Shown piece by piece: positions 22,791 through 34,030 of a DNA stretch of 64,000 nucleotides. Position 1 is the stretch's first letter; each line of letters begins with the position of its first letter. The notes beneath the pieces were generated by a model that searched no databases, had not been told where the DNA came from, and worked only from the letters and a program-made list of their open reading frames with translations. Source of the DNA: Eucommia ulmoides. Its lineage: Eukaryota > Streptophyta > Magnoliopsida > Garryales > Eucommiaceae. A program made the position numbers and the translations under genes. The stretch covers positions 48,850,647-48,914,646 of the forward strand of contig CM028328.1 in NCBI GenBank assembly GCA_016647705.1. Reading direction: 5' to 3'.

Positions 22791-24187
22791 AAAGGTTACG
22801 CACCGAGAATTCCACATCGAATGTCAACTAAAGACGGCTATCAAGGGTCAAGCATTAGCAAACTTCATCACTAAACATACTTTCCCTAAGGAAAGAACAC
22901 CATCGAAAGCAGAAGCAATCCTAGACTCTGACCAATAGGAAATTACTGCCTAGACTGCCCATGTCGATGGGTAGTCTAAGTAGAGTAGTTTAGGGGCCGA
23001 TTTGGTGATCAAGAATTTCAAAGGTGACATCCTCGAAGCTTAAAATAAAAAGGCAGAGTACGAGGCCATGATCTCTATGTTGAGAATCATGAAAGAACTC
23101 GGGGTGGTCGAAGTAGAGCTCTACTACAACTCGTTGCTCAAAGAAAATCAAGTGAATAGGGAATATGCAACTAAAGAAGCAAAAAATGATAGCATATCGA
23201 AAGAAAACCAAGCTAATTATGCAAGGATTCTCGAAGGCCACCATTAAGTAAATTCCAAGCTAAGAAAACAAGCATACAAACTCATTGGCCAACATGGCCT
23301 CCGCTTCTAAAAGTAGGGAGCAAAGAATTATCTCGGTTGAAAACATGCCATGGCCTACCTGCGATGACATTGAGGAAGAAATCAAGGTAGTAAAGCATTG
23401 GCTAAGTTAGATTGATCCCATCTTTAACTACTTTGATAGTGGAGCACTTCTTGACTAAAAGACTGAAGCACGAAGGATTCGGTATTGGACGTCCAGGTAC
23501 GATATTTGGCCAACAAGGCTATTTTTTTCCAATGATTAACGATGACTCCAGAAATATGGTAAAAAAGTGCAAAAAATGTAAACAATATGGGTTGACCATC
23601 AATGCCCTAGCCACAGAACAACTCTTAATGACCGATCTATAGCTCTTTGCCCAACGGGGAGTTAATATTCTTGGTTCATTCCCCATAGATGCCGCTTAGA
23701 AGAAGTTTTTTAACGTGGCAATTGACTACTTTACCAAGTGGGTTGAAACCAAGGTTGTGCCAAAAATTACCAACACAAAGACCAAAGATTTCGTGTAGAA
23801 GCACATCATCTATCGGTTCGGGGTTCCACAGGCCATAATTAGCGATTATAGTACGTAATTGCATAGCAACGTATTCAATGAATTCTACTTAGGGTTGGGC
23901 ATGTGTCCCCATATGTCAACCACGAGGAATCCTCAATCAAATGGTTAGGTGGAGGTCACTAATCGAACAATCCTACACACCTTGAAAACCCAACTAGAAA
24001 AGTTTATGTCCATATGTCTTGCAGGCTTATCACACCACTTCAAGGTTTTCAATAGGGGAAACACCCTTCGTGATGGCCTTCGGCACTGAGGAATTAATCC
24101 CTTTTGAGGCTGGAATACCGACACACAGAATGGAAAATTTCAACCCCAATGAGAATCACAACGAACTCGCATTAAGTTTATAGTCGT
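22791..24187 (+). pseudogene. Gypsy (Tat-like) RNase H and integrase (left part)
   Basis: RNase H is marked by 'QALANF'-like sequence near 22850, 'AHVDG' near 22960-22975 and 'LENHERTRGGRSRALLQLV' only in shifted frames. Integrase follows: a frame at 23412-23642 with 'CKKCKQYGLTINALA' from the zinc-finger end, and then 'FNVAIDYFTKWVETKVVPKI' (23710-23769), the first catalytic Asp block, 'FGVPQAIISDYST' (the second) and 'NRTILHTLKTQLEK' after the region of the catalytic Glu. Stops are frequent. Cut at 24187 by the TGTTG element, resuming at 26497. Confidence 0.78.
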
Positions 24188-26496
24188 TGTTGGCCCAGTC
24201 AACTACCCAAGAGGGGGGTGAATTGGGTAGATAAAAAAACTATCAGAGAAAAAATACTTTAATAATCTAAATAATTAATTTTAATCATAAATTAATGATT
24301 ATCCTTATATCAAAACGGAAATATAAAATCAACTAGGTGTACACCAAACAATAATATAAATAAAATAAATAAAGTAGCACACCACCATATATCCTGGTTC
24401 ACCAAGTTATACTTGGTTAATCCATTCCTCCGATCCCTACGGAGATTCGCATCCACTAAACTCAAGATTCCTTTAAAAGTAGGAACCAAACCATCACAAA
24501 GATTCTTTTCACGGGCTTATGAATAACCTCTACTTTTTACAAGTTCAAGAATAACCTAATTCTTTTTAAACTAAGGTTAAAGAATCAAAACCTCACAAAC
24601 ATTACAACTATACTTTTACCCGATAAGAATTAAACCGTAACAAAATTGCTCACAAATCAATTCAATTCAGGAAGAATTACTATCTCAATCTCTTTATAGG
24701 AAGAGACTGAAACCAGCTACCCTTAGATTAAAGAGAAATTTGGTGAAAGGTCCCATTCCATAAAACCATCACTCTCCGGGGTCCTGTAACAGTGATTTTT
24801 TAACACATGATATGATCCTTAGAAAGTGATTTTTTGAGTCTTGGGACCTCTCAACAAGATTCCCTAGATTAAATACTCCCAATAGTATATTCAATTTGTC
24901 ACTCAACTCACTAATTAAATATTGACAAACGATTTTTCTCACTCGGCGCTTCTACCACCCCAGATAAATTAGAACTCAATTAATATCCCAAAACTAGTGA
25001 TAGAAAAATGAGATATTCAAAATCTGATTTTAAACAAAAAATAGGTAACACGTAATTGAGCACTTAATCAGATTTTTTCAAGAAATTATTTCAAAAAATA
25101 TTTTTCAATAAAAAATCAGAAAACAATTTCTAAAGATCAAATTCCAAATATAATCAAGTAATACCAAATAGAAAGTAATTTGGAAAGATCTCATCCGAAA
25201 TCCACCGAAAGAATAATTATAGCAATGTCACTTCTAATTCGGTAGCAGCAATGATTCACAACAAATAATTCTCAAGAATAACTCTTAGAAAAGCTCTCAC
25301 AATTCACAATATAATTTCTCTTAGAAAAGATCAGCATAATATTCTTGATCTCTATCTAATATAAAAAACGCAAGTTTATATAAATAAGAATAAAATAAGC
25401 TCTCTAACGGCTAATTCCCACTTGTTATGACATTTAATTGCTCTTATAGATCCCTTATATCATTAAGATTTCATCTTGATTCAAATCACTTAATTATAGT
25501 TTTTAAACTTCTCAATTAAATCCCCCAAATATTTCTCAGTCACAATTAAATAGGATAGAAAATATTACATGTACCAAATTGAGAAATATTCAAACTAAAT
25601 GAATCATATCTATAGGGATATCATAGTATATATTGCATATCTCAAATAACATTAAATCTCTAATATATCTCATGAATCCTAACAAAAAAAATGGCTAGTA
25701 ACGACTACTTTTAGAATAAAATCCAGAATTCCATAATACCCTAAAACAGTCCCATAAGTCGACCAACCAAGATCACCTATCGACCGATCGATTCAGGATG
25801 TAGTCAAACCAAAAATTTTGTGTCCATCGGTAGACCTATCTGTCGACCTAGAGATTCAGAGAGTTGCATTTCTTGTCACAAGTTGACCGCCCAGTCCACT
25901 TATCAATTCAGAGAGTTCACATTCAAGCCCCGGTCGACCTATCTGTCGACTTAGAGATTCAAAGATTTTTCCTTCTATACTCTAGTCGACCTACCTGTCG
26001 ACTTAGAGATTTAGAAACTTTTCCTTCTATGCTCCAGTCGACTTACCTGTCGACTTGTCAATGCTGAAATCTCTTCTAAATTCTTTTTTAATTCATTCTC
26101 ATCGACGTTTTTACTCCTTTAACCGATTTCTTTTTCTCGGTTAACTCCACTAAATACTTAAATTCAATTTTAATCAATTATTAATATTTCTTTTTCAATT
26201 ACACATAGGAAGAAATAATTTAACAAATTAGGATCCTATCGAAAACACATATTTTTATAAAAATAATTTAAAAATCTTTTTGTGTCGCGTGTGATCTTAA
26301 TTGAGAAATTAAGAGTTGAAATTTAACTTGAGTTGTTTTTCCTAGGTTCTTCAAATTCTTCAACCTCTTAATCCTTTATCATTTTTGTCATCATATCTTC
26401 ATTATTTGGAACCAATAAACTAAAACACTTAATCAAACCGTTAGTTCCACAAAAAACATCAACCTTTAATTGTTCATCAAAATCGTAGGATCAACA
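24188..26496 (-). mobile_element. Non-coding TGTTG-end element, copy b
   Basis: Plus-strand left end TGTTGGCCCAG; the right end reversed is TGTTGATCCTACG. It is the inverse of copy c (30590-33121). Reading copy b reversed, the first 60 bases match copy c closely (ATGAACAATTAA, then TTTTTTGTGGAACTAA). Near the left end, CTACCCAA and TTGGGTAG flank GAGGGGGGTGAA and form a hairpin. A dyad array with GTCGAC cores lies at 25743-26057. It splits the gypsy integrase; the flanks rejoin as TCGTTGCAATG. No coding capacity. Confidence 0.82.
25743..26057. repeat. Paired GTCGAC dyad array in copy b
   Basis: Short self-complementary sites with core GTCGAC or a one-base variant occur as close pairs, for example GTCGACCTATCTGTCGAC, separated by about 30-40 bases that contain the common word GATTCAGAG or a variant (AGAGATTCA). 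There are four to five pairs. The pairs differ in detail but keep their dyad symmetry, so the palindromes seem to be maintained while the spacers drift. Confidence 0.85.
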
Positions 26497-26662
26497 GTTG
26501 CAATGCGAGATATCGAATTGAGGGCAATATGGGACCAAACTAGAAAGGACCATATCGAATAACCAACCTTGTCGGCCTCGAGACCTACCAACTCAAAGCA
26601 TTAGAGGTACGACCCCCACAATGCCCATGGAATGTGGAGCAATTAAAGAATTACTACCGGTA
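26497..26662 (+). pseudogene. Gypsy (Tat-like) integrase C-terminus (right part)
   Basis: Resumes after the TGTTG element with 'LQCEISN'-type sequence and ends 'QCPWNVEQLKNYYR' and a TAA stop at 26660-26662. Tat and related gypsy polyproteins usually end in a short W-N-x-x-x-L-x-x-Y-Y tail, so this is the likely end of pol. Internal stops are present. Confidence 0.75.
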
Positions 26663-27289
26663 ACAAATTTTTTGTAAGTTATATTCTACTTAAAAGAAAA
26701 ATAGTCTTTGGACCAAATTATTACAAGTACCAATACAATATGACTTAACAATAACTACGTCAACAATTCCTGCCAGGGACAACGGGCAGAAGGGAGTCCT
26801 CGACATGGATATTGGGAAGAACTCCATTGACCAATCGATCAACATAACTTTATATAGCTGGCTCAACGACGGTAAAAAAAATCCTCCACATACTCGAGCA
26901 CACTCGACAAGTCCGGCAAACCCAAATAGGGGGTCGGGTAGAAGAGTCTGTTAGGAATAAAGAAGAATAATTCACTCGGTTTTCTGTAATCTACACTCTG
27001 CTCGATTTTCTACAGTCTACACTCTACTCGATTTTACATAATCTATATGGTAATATTCTATACTTTCCACCATACGTCTTACTTGATGCATGTTATTTCT
27101 ATAACTCACTTTGTATCCAATTAACAATAGAGTGAGCAAGATAAAGCGAAAAGTACAGAACCAAATTTTTTTAAACATTACAAAAAAAATTCCTCTTCCC
27201 CTATCTTCCAGCAGAGAAGCCTTCACCAGCCCGGGGCACCCTCCTTATCGCTAGAGGGATAAATTTCCACTGCCATATAGTCCCAGGTT
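26663..27289. other. Non-coding region 3' of gypsy pol
   Basis: No gene. It holds a repeated CTCGATTTTCTACAGTCTACACT-like short tandem at about 26955-27050 (three imperfect units). Tat elements typically have a long untranslated region after pol, which this fits. Confidence 0.5.
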
Positions 27290-27621
27290 GATCGAGGAGC
27301 TCTTTGATGTTCACCTTTCATGCCAGACTTCGTTCTTCAACCTAACCTCAGAGTTACCTCTCATGCTCCAAGGTTGCCTTGAGGTTGTTCACCCTCGACT
27401 CCTCCTCCTCGAACCTCTCCCAACGTCTCCAATATTTCAGAGAACGCAACATAATGGTTGGAATCCATGTAAGTGTATAGATCCTATAACTCCTCGAGTT
27501 TACGAAGACGATGGTGAGGCCTTATGTCCGTCTTCAAATCATGAACCAAGGTTTTTGACCTCCTAGCATTACGGATCTGCTTATCCTCGTGCTCCTCAAT
27601 CTTGTAATGGATAAAGTCCAT
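27290..27621 (-). pseudogene. Antisense coiled-coil frame in the Tat 3' region (remnant)
   Basis: Read on the minus strand from an ATG at 27619-27621, the frame gives 'MDFIHYKIEEHEDKQIRNAR' and then a charged helix-rich stretch. After a frameshift it continues with 'RFEEEESRVNNLKATLEHER', which has coiled-coil spacing. Many Tat elements carry an antisense ORF between pol and the 3' LTR whose product is of unknown function. Position, orientation and charge pattern fit, but I cannot prove homology. A stop at about codon 46 and a shift break it. Confidence 0.45.
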
Positions 27622-28659
27622 GTTGTAAAAAACGGTAGTAGAGATTGCAAAAGATATCTCATCAGAATGAATAAAGAAAATTGAGAAGAAAGAAAGATGG
27701 AATGCTAATAGTATCGTATTTTGTGCGATCTAATACAAGTAAACTAAGTTTTTTTAATCTTATAAATAAATTAAATAATTATAAATTAAGTTATTTTATT
27801 TGTTTTCGTAGGTTTTTGGATTTGGATCAACAACACATTAATTTGGAGCAAAAGAGAGGAAAAATGAGCAAGAACGGGTGTCCATACCTTTTCCAATGAG
27901 TGAATAGTATTTATACAAGTAAATAGTGCTTGAATAGTAGTTACTATTCACATGAATAGTACGGGAGCATGACATCGGCTTGATTGATGAACCGTTTGGG
28001 AATAATACTATTCACATGAATAGTGTGAATAGTATATGAACAGTACGAAATAGTATTCGTCACATGCAAAAGCAACACATGCTTCATGAATAGTAAGAAT
28101 GCATGTTCCACTTGACTACTTTGTTCAAAGTTCATTTTCCTTGGTTTCCGCCATCTATGACATGGAATTTTTTGGCCTTTTGTCATCATTAATTAATCGG
28201 TTGTGGCTGTTTATTGGAGAAAAAATCGGACAAAAGGGAGAGCCCCTATGTACATAGCTTAGGCCATTTTTTTTGCAAATTTTCTTCTTCTTTTTTTTTC
28301 TTTATTTTTTTATTTCTCTTTATTTATTCACCAAATCTTGAGGGTAGAAGGCCAAGATCATAAGGAATAAATTGGTAATGGCGTTTTTCAAGGTTGTACC
28401 CGAGAAAACGCCATTCCGAATGGAGATGTATGGCTAAACCTCCTTCTACCGGGTTAGAATTGTGGTGACGTATTTTTAATATTATGTAATATTGTATTTA
28501 TCTATTTCATTGAAGGATTTGTGTAACTATTGTGTAACAAGAATCTTGTTCTTACCTTGGTATTATTGTGATTGGATTTATTATCAAAATATTCTTGTAA
28601 AGATTTTGGTGTAGATCTAATTACTAGCAGAACATTAGATCTTGTACATGTGGTCTAGA
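27622..28659. other. LTR-like non-coding stretch with TGAATAGTA repeats
   Basis: No gene. It includes the TGAATAGTA/TACTATTCA cluster listed separately, a T-rich tract (28265-28325), and a sequence around 28385-28420 (GAAAACGCCATTCCGAATGG) that resembles promoter-proximal LTR sequence of plant gypsy elements. It probably contains the 3' LTR of the Tat-like element, merging with the leader at 28690. Confidence 0.45.
27897..28092. repeat. Cluster of TGAATAGTA and its inverse TACTATTCA
   Basis: About ten copies of the word GAATAGT or its reverse complement ACTATTC occur within 200 bp, some forming near-palindromes such as CTATTCACATGAATAG. Such clusters are common in LTR promoter regions and could be transcription-factor sites. 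Confidence 0.75.
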
Positions 28660-28829
28660 TCACATGGTCACACAATAGTTTTCGTGGGGATTGATTATTG
28701 ATACAATACCGGTAAGCCTACCGTAATTCATTATTTTGCAGGAACCCAAGTTGGAAGGGAATCCAAGTTAGGAGGAGTATCATATTCCAGATCTTGAAGT
28801 ACCATATCTGACAAGCTAGTTTGCTAGTT

Positions 28830-29560
28830 TTCAGCCTTATCAATATCCCATGTTTAATTAAATCCTATTTTAATTAAAATAAAATTGCTCATGGGCATAT
28901 ATTTTTAATAAAAAAGACTATAATTCAAATTTAAATGAAAACTCCACTTCAATTATCGTATACATAAATAATTTTTGTTTTAATGGGGAGCTAGATAAAT
29001 CCAATGCTTCATAAAATTCAATTTTATTATTATGAGATAAATTTTAATGGGTATGGAATTCTAATAATTTAAAATTAAAAAGAATTCTATTTTAATTATT
29101 ATTAGATCATTGTTAGTAGATATAAAATCTAAAATTAAGATTCTAATTAGATTAGAATGATTCTTACGAGATAAGAATATTTTTCTAATTAGATTAGAAA
29201 TATGAGATAGTATATTAAATACACATATTTTGGAATAATTCTATTTTAATATTATGAAATAATTTTAATTGATATGGAATTTGGATAATTCAAATTTAAA
29301 TTGGATACTATTTTAATTACTACTAAATAATTTTGAATAAATATAAAATCTAATTTATTTTGAATTAACATTTTAATAAAATTAGAATGATTCTTATGAG
29401 ACAAGCATAATTTTCTAATTAAATTAAGAACATCAATGTTTATCGATCCAATTAGATTTTATAATATAACTAACCATTTCGTTTTAAATGAGATGTATTA
29501 TGTATGTTAGTTATGGGATGACCATGGACTAAAACCATTTGTACAAGGTGATTGATTTGT
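28830..29560. repeat. AT-rich block, copy A
   Basis: A block very rich in TTTAATT and AATTAGATTAGAAT words, aligned over its length with 34160-34850 and 43650-44345. It begins at the same leader junction (CCTTATCAATATCCCA) in all three places, so the junction is inherited, not three independent insertions. It has no coding capacity. Confidence 0.85.
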
Positions 29561-29579
29561 GGCTGCAATATGTTGAAGA

Positions 29580-30589
29580 CGTAGGGGGCTCGTTAGAACC
29601 TATTTAGGAGTTGACCACACCCCCAGCTAGAGGAAGAGTTAGATGACTTACATGTATATCCGACTAAGCTAGAACACACAATCCAAACCATGTCAGCACA
29701 TTCGGAAGGTTTGAATTAGAAGTTAATCGATCTTCTTACGGCTAACTACTATATGTTCTCCTGATCACATAGGGATTTGTCAAGTAGAGATCCAAGTGTC
29801 TCAATGCACTGGCTGCACACCAACGCAACCTACCCACTGGTACAACAAAAGTAAATATAATTTGCACTTGAAAGATAGGCCGTGATCGAAGAAGAAACAC
29901 AAGAGTTACTTGAGGCGGAGACCATCGAGGAAATTAGTTTTCCCCTTTGGCTGGCTAACGTAATCCTAGTAAAGAAGAAGACTAGGAAATGGAACATGTG
30001 CATAGACTTCACCAACCCTAACAAAGATTACTCGAATGACTGCTTCCCGCTCCCAAAAAGTGATGTCATTGTGGACGCGACCGCTGGCCCCGAGCTACTT
30101 AGCTTTTTGGATGCCTTCTTAGGTACAATCAGATTAGTATGTACTCCCCTGACAAGGAAAATATAGCCTTCATCACCGACAAAGGCTTGTATTATTATAG
30201 GTTAATGCCTTTCAGATTGAAGAATCTTAGAGCAACGTCCCAAATATTGGTAAACAAAATGTTTGCCGACTTGCTCAGGAAAACAATAGAAATCTACATA
30301 AAAGATATTTTAGTCAAAGAAATACATTTGAAGACCATTTGGACGATCTACAAGATTATTTTGACATACTCAGAAAACATCAGATGAAATTGAATCTGAG
30401 AAAGTTTGTATCCAGATTTAGAACAAGAATTTTTTTTTCTATTTAGTGACGCGAAGAGGAATCAAAGCCAGGCCGAAGAGAGTCAAGGTGATCCTAAACA
30501 AGACATCCCAGAGGACGATAAGATAAGTGCAAAACTTGATGGGATGAGTAGTGGCGCGAAATTGTTTTTTCTCCTTAGCATCGGATAAG
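29580..30589 (+). pseudogene. Gypsy reverse transcriptase, unit A (remnant)
   Basis: The frame at 29882-30166 reads 'VIEEETQELLEAETIEEISF' and 'FPLWLANVILVKKKTRKWN', then 'ELLSFLDAFLG'; after a shift, 30139-30387 reads 'KGLYYYRLMPFRLKNLRATS' and 'MFADLLRKTIEIYIKDILVK'. The YVDD site is changed to Tyr-Ile-Lys-Asp, losing one catalytic Asp. The RT end ('DDKISAKLDGMSSG') reaches the insertion point of the TGTTG element. Clear homology to the RT of unit B. Confidence 0.85.
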
Positions 30590-33121
30590 TGTTGATCCCA
30601 AGATTTTTATGAACAATTAAATGTTGATATTTTTTGTGGAACTAATGAGTTTATTAAGTGTTTCAGTGTAAAAAATTCCATTATCATGAAGTAATTGATA
30701 AGAATGCCAAGGATGCAAAGAGACAAACAAAGAGATGAATATTAAGAGATTGAAGATTCTGAAGAATTTTGGTGAAAACTACTCAAGTCATTTTTTACTC
30801 TTAACGTATCCCGATTAGGATCACACATGACACAAAAAAATTATTTATATTTATGTGTGTTTCTATTAGGGTCTATTTTCTCTAATGTGAAATTGAAAAA
30901 GAAAAATTGACCTAAGAAATATTAATGTTTAAAATTGATTAATAGTGTTAATTAAGTTAATTGAGAAAAGAAACCAGTTAAAGGGTAAAAATGTAAAAAA
31001 TTAGAGTTTAAATATAATTGAGAAAGAGTGATCCAATAATTATCGGTCAACCGATCACAAGAAGATCGGTCAACTGACGGGCAATGACTGAGAATTGGAG
31101 AAGTCTCTGAATCGATTGGTCAACAGACCAAGAGAGATCGGTCAACTGATGGCTAAGAAGTGAACTCTCTGAATCAATCGATTAACCGACCGTCGATGAT
31201 TGGTCAATCGACCAGGGCCGAAAAATGGATTTTTGAGTATCCTAAATCAATCGGTCAACCGACCCATGGGGATCGGTCAACTGACCAGCGTAAAAATGGA
31301 TTGGACTACAACCTGAAATGATCAGTCGACCAATGGTGGATTGTCGGTTAACTAACTGGACAGTTTTAGTTTTTAAGGGTTTTCGGGATCTGATCCAAAA
31401 CTAGCCGTTACTAGCCATTTTTTAGTTGATATCTTATAGATATTCTCGGGATTTGAACATATTATAGATAATTCTTACTTACATATCCCTATAGATATTG
31501 TACACTTATTTTAAGTGTTTCTCAATTTAGTCTATTTTAATACTTCCTATCCTTTCAATTTGAGAGTGTGAAATAAATTGGGGACTAAATTGAAAGATTT
31601 AAAAGTCATATTTAATTAAATTGAACCGGGATTGAGTAATATTGATATATGGGGTCAATATAAGCATTTAAATATCATATCTTGTGGCAACTGGCCGTTA
31701 GAGGGGGTTGTTTCAAATCTGTTTAAATATTCTTACGTTTTTCATATATCAATATATCATTCTATCACCAACATGAGTTGGTCAAAGAGGAAGGGGATTG
31801 GGCTCCTTAAGCAACATCTCTAGGGATCGAACGTTGGGGGTTGTGTATGGAAAGTTCTCTATTGGGAGAGGTATCCTGCTTCTGCACATGACAGTATCTC
31901 GAGGGATTAGTCTCTGCCGACCGTAGTGCGGGGGATACCCTAGGAAACCAAAAAGAAAAATCATTCTATCAACAACTTTCAGTTTTTGTGCTTCCTAAGA
32001 GTTGTTATTCCTATATCGAAAGATTATTGTGAGATCATTCTTGAGAAAATTTCTTGAGAATAAGTGCTGAGTATTTTGGCGTCACCAATCTAAACTTTGT
32101 TGTGATTCAATTTTCATTATTTCAGTGATATCCGGGTAAGATTGCTCCAAGCTTTCATTCTTTATTGTGATTATTTATTATTCCGCTTGCTTGGATTTTA
32201 GATCTTGTGAAAATCATTTTTGAACTTCAAATTGCATAAAAATTATTTTAAAATTATTTTTGTGATAATCTGATTACGTGCTTGATTCTGTGCTACCCAC
32301 TTATTTTATAATTAGATTTTAAATTCTTCACTTAATTCTATCACTAGGATTATCGGGACATCAATTGAATTTAAATTGATTTGAGGTGGTAGAAGTTCTG
32401 AGAAGAAAGAAACTTATCGATTTTTATAATTGGTGAGTTTTTTGCAGATTAGATACTACTGGAAGTATCTAATCATGGGTAGTTGGGTTTCAATCTCTTC
32501 TTGTAAAGAGATTGAGGTTTAATCTTTGCCTAGAGTATAAAAAGGTTAGGTTACTCTTTTCCATGAAAAGATAGGTGTGATTCTTCCTGAATAGAATTAG
32601 TTTGTGTGATTTGTAACGGTTCCATCCTTACCAGTGAAAAGGATACTCGGAGTGTTTTAGGTGAGGTTTGATTCTTAGCCTAAGTATAAAAAAATTAGGT
32701 TAATCTTAAGCCTGTTAAAAAGATAGAGGTTCTTCCTTAGCCTACGAAAAGAAAATTGTAAAAGTTAATTCTGAGCCTGTAAAAGAATCATTGTGTAAAG
32801 GTTTGATTCCTACGTATTTAAAGGAATCTTAATGGTTTAGTAGGTGTCACTTTCCGTGGGGGATCAAATGACTGGATTAGCCAAGAGTAACTTGGTTGAA
32901 CCAATATACATCATATTGTACTGTATTGTTACTTTATTATTTATTGTTTCTTGGGTGTGCACATAGACCTAATTACATTTATCCGTTGCTATATAAAGAT
33001 AATAATTAATTTAGGATTAAATTAATTATTTGAAATTTTAATTGTTGAAAGTTAATAATTTGCTTTAATTTTTACAACTACCCAATTCATCCCCCCTCTT
33101 GGGTAGATCACTAGACCAACA
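30590..33121 (+). mobile_element. Non-coding TGTTG-end element, copy c
   Basis: Left end TGTTGATCCCAAG, right end (reversed) TGTTGGTCTAGTG. The empty site survives in unit B at 41521-41545 (AGACAAGTGTTTGCCC), which defines the insertion exactly. Near the right end, CTACCCAA and TTGGGTAG flank a C6 motif, the inverse of copy b. Dyad pairs with GGTCAACC cores lie at 31045-31365. The frame is closed throughout; no protein domain seen. The target duplication is AAGTG if the ends are TTG...CAAC, or only 2 bp if they are TGTTG...CAACA. Confidence 0.85.
31045..31365. repeat. Paired GGTCAACC dyad array in copy c
   Basis: Sites such as TCGGTCAACCGATC, GATCGGTCAACTGAC and GGTCAATCGACC occur in close pairs with 5-10 bases between, and pairs are about 35-45 bases apart. 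The intervening sequence contains CTCTGAATC, the reverse complement of the GATTCAGAG spacer word of copy b. Four to five pairs can be seen. The core differs from that in copy b (GTCAAC versus GTCGAC). Confidence 0.85.
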
Positions 33122-34030
33122 AGTGTTTGCCCTACTTTAAGACTTTACATGGTAACACGAGTAGAATGGATTAGCGAGTGCAAAAAAGCTTTCCAGGCCC
33201 CCACGAGATACATCTCGGCACCACCGATACTTGTCACTACAAAGCCTGAGCAAGAGATGATCGTGTATCTGGAGGCATCATCCATCTTCATAAGCTCAGT
33301 ACTCATAGTAGAAGAGCAGGGCATATAGAAGCCTATGTATTATGCCAGCCATGCACTCAGCGAAGTAGAGTCATGATACCCCCACTTGATCTGATAGCAT
33401 ATGATTTTATAATCTCGGTAAGGAAACTTTGGAATCATTTCTAAGCTCACCCTATGACAGTATTTATAATCAACTGCTGAGAGTCATACTGCATCAAACA
33501 GAGACTTCTCGGCATCAACCTAAATGGCCTGTTGAGCATCGAGAATTCCATATCGAATATCGACCAAAGACAACCATCAAGGGTCAAGCGTTAGCAGACT
33601 TCATCACTGAACCCACTTTCCCTAAGGAAAGAACAACAACGAAAGCGGAAGTGATCCCAGACTCTGACCAACAGGCAATTGCGACCTAGGCTGCCCACGT
33701 GGATGGGTAGTCCAAGTAGAGTGGCTTAGAGGCCGATTTGGTGATCAAGATTTTTGAATATGACATCCTCGAGTACGCCCTGAGGCTGGAGTTCAAAGCT
33801 TAAAATAACGAGGCCGAGTACAAGGTCTTGATCTCATTGTCAAGAATCTTGAAAGATCTCGGGGTGACCGAAGTAGAACTCTGTTGTGACTCGTTGCTCA
33901 AAGAAAATCAAATGAATGGGGAATATGTAGTTAAAGAAACAAAAAAATTATAGCACATTCGAACAAGACCAAGCCAATTATGCAAGGATTCTCGAACGCC
34001 ACCATCAAGTAAATTCCAAGGTAAGACCTT
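33122..34030 (+). pseudogene. Gypsy RNase H, unit A (remnant)
   Basis: Continues RT after the TGTTG insertion. The frame at 33429-33689 has 'EFHIEYRPKTTIKGQALADF' and 'ITEPTFPKE', the usual end of the first RNase H region, then 'AAHVDG' (33688-33708) and 'ILEYALRLEFKA' and 'NNEAEYKVLISLS' (33770-33845), the D...E core of the second, archaeal-type RNase H found in Tat elements. Stops occur between blocks. It breaks off at about 34030. Confidence 0.8.

Larger units (their letters stand above)
19041..28660 (+). mobile_element. Tat-like Ty3/gypsy element, decayed
   Basis: LTR-like leader, primer-site-like sequence, gag, protease, RT, RNase H and integrase lie in gypsy order on the plus strand, with stops in every domain. 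The gag and RNase H types, the long non-coding 3' region and an antisense coiled-coil frame at about 27290-27621 fit the Tat lineage. The integrase is split by a TGTTG-end element (24188-26496). The limits are approximate; no flanking target duplication was identified. Confidence 0.75.
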
